11,151 nt of DNA from Alkalibacterium iburiense (GTDB taxonomy: Bacteria; Bacillota; Bacilli; Lactobacillales; Carnobacteriaceae_A), in contig NZ_BAAACW010000158.1 in the NCBI RefSeq assembly GCF_039521845.1, positions 1 to 11,151 on the forward strand, in the 5' to 3' direction. This document shows, in pieces, positions 1-5,508 of the stretch. The translations under genes were made by a program, and so were the position numbers. The first letter of the stretch is position 1. Each line of letters opens with the position of its first letter. Under the pieces are notes generated by a model. That model saw nothing but the letters and a program-made list of their open reading frames with translations, did not search any database and had not been told where the DNA came from.

Positions 1-1266
1 CAAAACAGAAATGGCCTGCGTTCGACAAAGCACTTAAGAATCCCACTGCTTTAGCTGTGGGAGTGTCAACCTCATCCTGAACGTGTCCTCCAAGCGAGTG
101 AAAATCCCATTAAACAGTATTTGCATCATGAACTGTTTTCGTCTAACAGTGTGCCGTTTGATATCTTTGCTGTTGAAGGGGGAACCGCTGGAATAGTGTA
201 CACCTTCAAATCATTAGTGAATAATCATTTGCTGGAACCGAAAGATAAAATAGCTTTAATGATTCCAACCTTTGCTCCATATTTAGAAATTCCAGGATTA
301 CCTGAATATGGCTTTGATGTGGAGTATATTCGTTCCGAATTAATGGATATCAACGGACAAACCAGTTACCAGTTTAAAGAGGAAGAATTAGATCGCTTAA
401 GAAATAAAGATATCAAAGCCGTTTTTGTGGTTAATCCGAGTAATCCGACAGCTAACGCTATTTATGATTCCTCTATTGACCAATTAAAAGATATTGTTGA
501 AACCGATAATCCGGACTTAATGATATTGTCTGATGACGTTTATGGGACCTTTCTAAATAAATTTACTTCTTTATTTACAGCGCTGCCCTACAACACAGCT
601 TGTATTTACTCGTATTCTAAATACTTTGGAGCGACAGGCTGGAGAATAGGAACCATTGCTTTAGCAAAAGATAATGTGTTCAATCGATTATTAGATGAGT
701 TGCCAGAAGACAAAAAGAAAGCATTAGATAAACGCTATGAATCCATTACTTCCGACCCTAGACGTTTATCCTTTATAGACCGTATGGTAGCCGATAGTCG
801 GTCTGTTGCCTTAAACCATGCGGCCGGTTTGTCAGCTCCTCAGCAAGTCATGATGACCTTATTTAGTTTGTATGCACTCCTTGATGAAGAGGACATATAC
901 AAAAAAGAAGTCATGCAGATTTGTCATAAAAGAGGCGATTTGCTTTACAAGTCATTGGGATTGACTATGCCGGTTGAAGAGTTGAATACAGCCTATTATT
1001 GTGAAATCGACTTTGACTGGTGGATGAAAAAACGATATGGTTCAGAATTTAAAGACTATGTAGAAACACATTGGACAATGACCGATATAGTGGCTCAGTT
1101 AGCTGAGGAAGAACGCTTGAATTTACTCAAATCGGAAGCCTTTGGTTCAAGCAGATGGACTGTTCGCGTATCTTTGGCCAATGTAGAAACCGAAGCGCAT
1201 GCTGAAATTGGGGAACGGATTGCTAGTATGATGGACCGTATTCACACAGAGTGGTTAACTCAATAA
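1..1266 (+). pseudogene. aspD: Aspartate 4-decarboxylase (AspD/AsdA type), 5' end outside window, apparently frameshifted
   Basis: The protein family is a PLP-dependent fold-type I enzyme that converts L-aspartate to L-alanine and CO2, with side aminotransferase activity. The continuous reading frame running into the stop at 1264-1266 shows FAVEGGTAG, NPSNP, ILSDDVYGTF and SYSKYFGATGWRIG; the PLP Schiff-base lysine is the codon at 619-621. The C-terminus (WTVRVSLAN, then EIGERI) is full length for the family. The family is about 530 residues, so roughly the first quarter lies left of the window or is lost. Upstream of codon 121 the same frame still reads family-like (PHPERVL, then KQYLHHEL) but meets a TAG at 52-54. 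The preceding plausible coding stretch (AFDKALKNPTALAVG) lies in another frame, so a small indel near 60-75 is likely. The normally glycine-rich segment before GFG reads LLKSEAFGSS, a further sign of decay. A TTG start at 121 would give a 381-residue protein lacking the N-terminal arm, which I think unlikely to be active. Family identity is secure; pseudogene status is inferred. Confidence 0.72.
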
Positions 1267-1273
1267 GAATCAC

Positions 1274-1313
1274 AAAATCTCCTTTTCGTTTTTAACAGAA
1301 AAGGAGATTTTTT
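1274..1313 (+). terminator. Intrinsic terminator of aspD
   Basis: A near-perfect stem pairs 1274-1287 (AAAATCTCCTTTTC) with 1298-1311 (GAAAAGGAGATTTT), about 14 bp, around a 10-nt loop. It is followed by T residues, beginning 8 nt after the aspD stop codon. The A-rich left flank means it could also act weakly on minus-strand transcripts arriving from glmS. Confidence 0.9.
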
Positions 1314-1510
1314 ATATAACCTTACTAGGCAATAAATACTCTTTGAAGTCGAATAAAGTCACTATATCAGACCGGGCGAGAGACAATTAAGTCTTTCTGA
1401 TCCTATAAAGATATTAAAACTGACCTCCCATATAGAATACGGCTGCTCTTGGTCGAATAAAGAAAGCTTGTTACAGTGGGAAGTTGAAAATATAGGTAAC
1501 CTAAATTAAA
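1314..1510. other. Intergenic stretch without a recognised gene; 11-nt direct repeat
   Basis: This roughly 200-nt stretch lies between two convergent terminators. The longest open run is plus-strand frame 1, about 1357-1509. It has no usable start codon or ribosome binding site and I do not recognise its translation. GTCGAATAAAG occurs twice in direct orientation, at 1348-1358 and 1452-1462. The segment may be a gene or mobile-element remnant, but nothing in it identifies a family. Confidence 0.5.
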
Positions 1511-1550
1511 ACTATAAAAAAGGAGTTAAATCCACGCGGGATTTAACTCT
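1511..1550 (-). terminator. Intrinsic terminator of glmS
   Basis: On the minus strand an 11-bp perfect stem (GAGTTAAATCC at 1523-1533 pairing with GGATTTAACTC at 1539-1549) with a 5-nt loop is followed by a T-rich tract, the complement of the A run at 1515-1521. It lies just past the glmS stop. The other flank is also T-rich, so the hairpin may work in both directions. Confidence 0.9.
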
Positions 1551-1563
1551 TTTATATTCATAT

Positions 1564-3369
1564 TTAAACTGTAACTGATTTAGCCAAGTTTCTCGGTTTA
1601 TCGACGTCATTTCCTCGGTGTAAGCCACAATAGTAAGCCAGTAATTGGGTAGGGATGACACTGACTAATGGAGAAAGCAAGGGATTGACCTTCGGAATAA
1701 CGACATTGTCATCCGGCTGATCCAATCCTTCCATAGCAATGGTCAAGACATGAGCCCCGCGCGTTTTGGTTTCTTGAAGATTGTTCCGTGTGCGTCGCGC
1801 GACAGGTTCTTCTGTCACTAAACCAATCACAGGGGTTCCTTCCTCAATTAACGCGATTGTTCCGTGTTTCATCTCGCCAGCAGGAAAGCCTTCTGTCGGG
1901 ATGTAGGAAATACCTTTTAATTTCATGGCTGCTTCTAATGCTACGAAGTAATCTAAGCCGCGGCCGAGATAAAAAGCATGGCTTGAATAGCTCAAGACCT
2001 CAGTTGATAACTGTTCAATCGCTTCTGTGTGATCGAGAATACGCTGCATAGCATCCGCAACCGTTTCAAGTTCTTCTATTAAGAATGCTTCTTTAAGTGA
2101 GCCGTTTTTCAAACCGATCACTTCTGAGAGAATTGCCAGAACCGCAATATGAGCTGTGTAAGATTTTGTGGAAGGCACACTAATCTCAGGACCAGCATGC
2201 AAGGATAAGTTAAAACTGGCTTCCCTTGTCATAGCCGAGCCGGGGACATTGGTTAGAGATAAGGAAGGGTACTCCCATTCATTGACCAAAGCCAAAGCTT
2301 GTCTCGTATCTGCCGTTTCACCACTTTGTGATAAAAAGAGGAAGAAAGGTTTTTTAGGTATAAGCGGCGTATGATAGGCAAATTCACTTGAAACATGCAC
2401 TTCTACTGGTATGCGAGCTATCGTTTCTATTAAATTCTTCCCTACTAATCCAGCATTATAGCTTGTACCCGCTGCAACAATATAAATACGATCCGAATCT
2501 AAAATAGAGTCTGTAATATCTGGAGAAAGAGACAGCTCTCCTTTGTCATTCTGGTATTTCTGAACAATCTTACGAATGACAGACGGTTGTTCTGATATTT
2601 CTTTTGCCAGGTAAGAAGGAAATTCACCTTTTTCAATGGCATCGGAATCTAAATCAGATGTATAGAATGCTCTATCTATTTTCTCACCTGAAAAATCTTC
2701 AATAGTGATAGAGTCTTTCGTCAAGATAGCGACTTCTTTGTCTTTCAGTTCAATAAACTGATCGGTCTCTTTAACCATAGCAATGGCATCGCTACAGATA
2801 ACTGTAAAGCCGTCACCTTTTCCAAGGAGGAGAGGACTTTTATCTTTTGCGGCATAGATGACATCAGGATTTTCATTATCAATTAAAGCTATAGCATAAG
2901 AACCTTCCAAAGCAACAATGGCTCTTTTGAACGCATCGAGAGTTGTCATGTCTTCCGTTTCCACAAACCACTCGACTAATTGAACGATGATTTCGGTATC
3001 TGTCTCACTGATTAACTCATAGTCATCTAAATAGGCATCTTTGATTTCCTGATAGTTTTCAATGACACCGTTATGAACAATACTGAATCGTTTGCTCTCA
3101 GACTGGTGAGGGTGAGCATTACGGACACTTGGTTCACCGTGAGTAGCCCAACGCGTATGACCAATTCCCGAATTAGCCTTCACTGAATCATCGACTTTTT
3201 CTCTTAAAGCGGAAATATGACCTTCTGCTTTAAACAAGTGACTGTCTTTTTCTTCATTGGTGACAAAAATACCTGCGGAGTCATACCCACGGTACTCCAG
3301 TTTTTCCAGACCATTCAGCAAAATGTCCTTGGCATCTCTTGTTCCGATGTATCCAACAATTCCACACAT
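1564..3369 (-). CDS. glmS: Glutamine--fructose-6-phosphate aminotransferase (isomerizing)
   Basis: GlmS makes glucosamine-6-phosphate from fructose-6-phosphate and glutamine in the cytoplasm, the first committed step to UDP-GlcNAc, peptidoglycan and teichoic acids. The 601-residue length is normal. The N-terminal class II glutaminase domain has the nucleophile Cys2 (MCGIVGY), GHTRWATHG (70-78), HNGVIENY (99-106) and SETDTE (121-126). Two SIS isomerase domains follow, with AAGTSYNAG (about 299-307), SQSGETADT (347-355) and VPSTKSYTAH (398-407), then LGRGLDYFVALEAAMKLKG and the C-terminal DKPRNLAKSVTV. The protein stops one residue short of the usual terminal Glu (SVTVE). The ATG at 3367-3369 is preceded by GAAAGAAGG at a suitable distance. 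The gene is monocistronic and convergent with aspD, with its own promoter and terminator. The leader is only about 70 nt, too short for the glmS ribozyme found in Bacillus. The assignment is essentially certain. Confidence 0.98.
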   Translation of the reverse strand: MCGIVGYIGTRDAKDILLNGLEKLEYRGYDSAGIFVTNEEKDSHLFKAEGHISALREKVDDSVKANSGIGHTRWATHGEPSVRNAHPHQSESKRFSIVHNGVIENYQEIKDAYLDDYELISETDTEIIVQLVEWFVETEDMTTLDAFKRAIVALEGSYAIALIDNENPDVIYAAKDKSPLLLGKGDGFTVICSDAIAMVKETDQFIELKDKEVAILTKDSITIEDFSGEKIDRAFYTSDLDSDAIEKGEFPSYLAKEISEQPSVIRKIVQKYQNDKGELSLSPDITDSILDSDRIYIVAAGTSYNAGLVGKNLIETIARIPVEVHVSSEFAYHTPLIPKKPFFLFLSQSGETADTRQALALVNEWEYPSLSLTNVPGSAMTREASFNLSLHAGPEISVPSTKSYTAHIAVLAILSEVIGLKNGSLKEAFLIEELETVADAMQRILDHTEAIEQLSTEVLSYSSHAFYLGRGLDYFVALEAAMKLKGISYIPTEGFPAGEMKHGTIALIEEGTPVIGLVTEEPVARRTRNNLQETKTRGAHVLTIAMEGLDQPDDNVVIPKVNPLLSPLVSVIPTQLLAYYCGLHRGNDVDKPRNLAKSVTV

Positions 3370-3447
3370 ATTATGACCTTCTTTCCTATTGAAATGTCTC
3401 TTTTAATCAAAAACCATGTAAAGAGATTCTATCCGCGCATCATTACA

Positions 3448-3476
3448 ATGATAAATGCGAACAAAAAGTAAGTCAA
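3448..3476 (-). promoter_or_regulatory. Sigma-A-type promoter for glmS
   Basis: Read on the minus strand, TTGACT (3471-3476) and TATCAT (3448-3453) are separated by exactly 17 nt. The predicted start is near 3440, giving a leader of about 70 nt before the glmS ATG. Confidence 0.8.
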
Positions 3477-3510
3477 GCTATAAAACCTACGAGAAGAGAC
3501 CTATGTTATT

Positions 3511-3537
3511 AAATGTTAATCACCTAAATGTTAATCA
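3511..3537. repeat. Tandem 12-nt direct repeat (AAATGTTAATCA) in the divergent promoter region
   Basis: AAATGTTAATCA occurs at 3511-3522 and again at 3526-3537, so the period is 15 nt. It lies between the -35 boxes of the divergent glmS and lipoprotein promoters, where a regulator could touch either. It could be an operator with direct half-sites, but the regulator is unknown and the sequence is AT-rich. Confidence 0.6.
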
Positions 3538-3559
3538 TCATTTAATTTTTATAATTTGT

Positions 3560-3588
3560 TTGTCATAAGTAAACGGTTGTGGTATGAT
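3560..3588 (+). promoter_or_regulatory. Sigma-A-type extended -10 promoter for the acidic lipoprotein gene
   Basis: TTGTCA (3560-3565), a 17-nt spacer and TATGAT (3583-3588), with TGTGG directly upstream of the -10 (TRTGn extended element). The predicted start is near 3595, giving a leader of about 70 nt. Confidence 0.8.
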
Positions 3589-3663
3589 AATTTCGAGCGA
3601 AAATAAAAATTCTATCCTGGTGTTGCAATCGTGATACACGAAAATTTAGGAGGGAATTATTTA

Positions 3664-4239
3664 ATGGACTATAAAAAACTAGTAAGTTTATTGGCTATCT
3701 CAACTTTTGCTTTGGCAGCTTGTGATACGGACGAAGAACCATCACCTGAGCCGGAGATTGAAGAGGGAGTAGACGATACAGAGGACGTTGACGACTCGAC
3801 TGATGAAGAGGTTGATACTGAAGACGGAGCTGAGGACACAGACGGCGAAGAGGGAACAGGTCAAAGTGCCCACGATATTATTGATAATATTGAAGGGAAC
3901 GACTTAGGCTACACAGCTGATGTGGAACTCGAAATCACTGGGGGTACTTGGACTCAAGACGGTTATACATTCACACCTGAAGAGGGTGAAGCGACTGTAA
4001 CTGGCTCAACTGGAAACCCAGATGCCTTTGCATACGTTATCCAAGAAGGAGAAGTCATCGATGCTCCTGAAATGGGCGAAGACGGAACCTTCACTTATAC
4101 TGTTCCTGGTACGGATGCTGACCAAGAATTCCAAGTTGGTGTATCTGACGAAGATTTATGGGCAGTTGGAGACGAAGCTGACGTTGAACAGTTAGATCGT
4201 TATGAAAATGTTATTATCTTAGCACCTGCTGGAGAATAA
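3664..4239 (+). CDS. Putative acidic lipoprotein of unknown function
   Basis: I do not recognise the family. The 191-residue product starts with a short basic n-region (MDYKK), a hydrophobic core and a lipobox LAAC with the lipidation cysteine at residue 20. It is therefore predicted to be exported by Sec and anchored to the outer face of the membrane. Residues 21-63 form an extremely acidic, Ser/Thr/Gly-containing linker in which 25 of 43 residues are Asp or Glu. Residues from about 68 to 191 look like a compact beta-rich domain (alternating segments such as YTADVELEITGGTWTQDGYTF and TFTYTVPG). The mature part contains no lysine and one arginine (R179). The start at 3664 is chosen over an in-frame GTG at 3631 because AGGAGGG (3648-3654) sits 9 nt before it and the signal peptide begins there. 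The gene has its own promoter and terminator and is divergent from glmS. The name rests on the signal peptide only. Confidence 0.85.
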   Translation: MDYKKLVSLLAISTFALAACDTDEEPSPEPEIEEGVDDTEDVDDSTDEEVDTEDGAEDTDGEEGTGQSAHDIIDNIEGNDLGYTADVELEITGGTWTQDGYTFTPEEGEATVTGSTGNPDAFAYVIQEGEVIDAPEMGEDGTFTYTVPGTDADQEFQVGVSDEDLWAVGDEADVEQLDRYENVIILAPAGE

Positions 4240-4257
4240 TAGATATACTTAAGAATT

Positions 4258-4301
4258 AAACCAAAGGACTCTCTTGAGCGAGGAGAAGCCTTTGGTTTTT
4301 C
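4258..4301 (+). terminator. Intrinsic terminator of the lipoprotein gene
   Basis: A 10-bp stem pairs AAACCAAAGG (4258-4267) with CCTTTGGTTT (4289-4298). The inner loop can pair further (CTC with GAG). T residues follow to 4300. It lies 18 nt past the stop codon. Confidence 0.88.
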
Positions 4302-4335
4302 TTGTGAATCAGATTCCGAAAAAATGAAAATGTTC

Positions 4336-4364
4336 ACCTTTTCTTAATATCCATCCTGTATACT
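4336..4364 (+). promoter_or_regulatory. Possible promoter for the zinc-ribbon membrane protein gene
   Basis: A good -10 (TATACT, 4359-4364) sits about 45 nt before the start codon, downstream of the preceding terminator. No convincing -35 exists at 16-18 nt; TTCACC at 4333-4338 would need a 20-nt spacer. A small palindrome, GAATC-A-GATTC (4306-4316), lies upstream and may be incidental. Confidence 0.5.
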
Positions 4365-4408
4365 TATAGGGTAAAGAGAAAAAAGAAGTGTAAAAAGGAA
4401 TGAATACG

Positions 4409-4810
4409 ATGGAATGGATTCAAAAGATACTTTTTTATATGAAGGGTCGATACGGCTATGATGAATTGTCTAAAGCCTTATTTATAATCGGCTTACTATT
4501 GGGCGTCCTGTCCAACTTTATAGGAGGCCAAATCGTATCTGCTATAGGAATTGCGGTCTTAGCCTTCGGAGCCCTTAGAATTTTATCTAGAGAAAAAACG
4601 AAACGGAACAAAGAACTGCAAGTGTATTTGAAATGGAAACAAACCATTCTGACACGCTACTATAAATTAAAAAACCGCTGGGCCCAGCGCAAAGCTTTTG
4701 CGATAAAGAAATGCCCGAACTGTAAGCAAAAAGTGCGTGTCCCAAGAAAGAATAAAAAAATACGGATTACATGCCCGTCATGCCAGACGAAGTTTATCAA
4801 AAAGACATAG
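4409..4810 (+). CDS. Small membrane protein with C-terminal zinc ribbon, function unknown
   Basis: The 133-residue product has an amphipathic N-terminus (KGRYGYDELSKA), two closely spaced hydrophobic segments (about 23-38 and 41-59) that fit a helical hairpin, a strongly basic linker (about 61-101), and a four-cysteine zinc ribbon with CPNC (C102, C105) and CPSC (C122, C125) separated by a basic loop. The GRYG-DxLS N-terminus with a CPxC...CPxC tail is a pattern I associate with uncharacterised Firmicutes membrane proteins; I know no established function. With two helices the basic linker and ribbon would probably face the cytoplasm, where nucleic-acid or protein binding is possible but unproven. 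The ATG at 4409 is preferred over the ATG at 4400 because AAAGGA (4394-4399) lies 9 nt before 4409 but immediately abuts 4400. The gene stands alone between two terminators. Confidence 0.8.
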   Translation: MEWIQKILFYMKGRYGYDELSKALFIIGLLLGVLSNFIGGQIVSAIGIAVLAFGALRILSREKTKRNKELQVYLKWKQTILTRYYKLKNRWAQRKAFAIKKCPNCKQKVRVPRKNKKIRITCPSCQTKFIKKT

Positions 4811-4821
4811 AGTAACTATTT

Positions 4822-4848
4822 TTGGCAAGAGCCTAAATATGGTATACT
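4822..4848 (+). promoter_or_regulatory. Extended -10 promoter upstream of pth
   Basis: TATGGTATACT (4838-4848) combines a TRTGn element with a TATACT -10. TTGGCA (4822-4827) is a possible -35 with a short 15-nt spacer, so recognition probably rests on the extended -10. The predicted start is near 4855, which places the whole intrinsic terminator at 4867-4892 inside the pth leader. Confidence 0.65.
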
Positions 4849-4866
4849 AAAAAAATAAGAAAAGGA

Positions 4867-4892
4867 CTGAACGGTTACCGTTCAGCTTTTTT
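4867..4892 (+). terminator. Terminator-like hairpin in the pth leader
   Basis: CTGAACG (4867-4873) pairs with CGTTCAG (4879-4885) around GTTAC, whose outer G and C can also pair, followed by CTTTTTT (4886-4892). It has the form of a complete intrinsic terminator. It may end the zinc-ribbon transcript (stop 57 nt upstream), but it also lies downstream of the only good promoter for pth, so pth transcripts have to read through it. Confidence 0.82.
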
Positions 4893-4921
4893 GCATGTAT
4901 AGAATCATGAAGGAGAGACAG

Positions 4922-5482
4922 ATGAAATTAATTATTGGCTTAGGCAACCCTGGATCGAAATATTCTCAAACCAAACATAATATTGGGTTTATCACATTAG
5001 ACGAAATCGCTTATCAAAAGGGATGGGTATTCAACCGTTCTAAATTTGACTCGGTTTATGCTGAAGGCATGGTAGGATCAGAGAAAGTCTTACTCATCAA
5101 ACCTCAGACCTACATGAATGATTCCGGTCGCTCCATTAGACCTTGGATGGACTTTTACAACTTGACAGAAGAAGACATAGTCGTTATCTATGATGACATG
5201 GATTTGCCAGTAGGAAAAATCAGATTACGACAAAAAGGAAGCGCTGGAGGACATAATGGAATCAAGAGTTTGATTTCTCACCTAGGGACTCAAAATTTCA
5301 ATCGACTGCGTATTGGCGTAGGTCGTCCCTACGAGAATCAGTCTGTCGTTTCCCATGTACTCAGTCCCTTTCACAAATCTGTTCACGAAGATATGCTGTT
5401 TGCTGTTAAAAAAGCAGCCGATGCTGCCTTGTATTGGGCAGAGGGGCATTCTTATATTGATACCATGTCCCAATTTAACTAA
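4922..5482 (+). CDS. pth: Peptidyl-tRNA hydrolase
   Basis: Pth cleaves the ester bond of peptidyl-tRNAs dropped from ribosomes, recycling tRNA in the cytoplasm; it is usually essential. The 186-residue length is typical. It starts MKLIIGLGNPG and has N9, the catalytic histidine H19 in KHNIGF, the PQTYMNDSG motif with N66, YDDMDLPVG with the conserved acidic pair D91-D92, and GSAGGHNG with H111 and N112, matching the E. coli active-site set. The ATG at 4922 is chosen over the upstream in-frame ATGs at 4895 and 4907 because the family begins here and AAGGAGAG (4910-4917) lies directly before it. It is the first gene of the pth-mfd-mazG-rqcP cluster, with mfd 26 nt downstream. Transcription must cross the terminator-like leader hairpin. 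Confidence 0.97.
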   Translation: MKLIIGLGNPGSKYSQTKHNIGFITLDEIAYQKGWVFNRSKFDSVYAEGMVGSEKVLLIKPQTYMNDSGRSIRPWMDFYNLTEEDIVVIYDDMDLPVGKIRLRQKGSAGGHNGIKSLISHLGTQNFNRLRIGVGRPYENQSVVSHVLSPFHKSVHEDMLFAVKKAADAALYWAEGHSYIDTMSQFN

Positions 5483-5508
5483 TCACTGAAACAAAAGGAG
5501 AAGATAGG

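Noticed and set aside
3370..3447. glmS ribozyme in the glmS leader
   Set aside because: The stretch is too short and I cannot find the expected core structure.
3217..3471. Plus-strand open frame across the glmS 5' end and its upstream region
   Set aside because: It is antisense to the GlmS N-terminus and runs through the glmS promoter; its translation looks like a complement of coding sequence and it has no ribosome binding site.
3511..3537. WalR or PhoP box
   Set aside because: The repeat units resemble TGTTAA/TTAACA, but the period is 15 nt rather than the 11 nt of known boxes; kept only as an unassigned repeat.
4306..4316. GAATC-A-GATTC palindrome as an operator
   Set aside because: It is only 5 bp per arm and AT-rich; similar palindromes arise by chance and nothing ties it to a known regulator.
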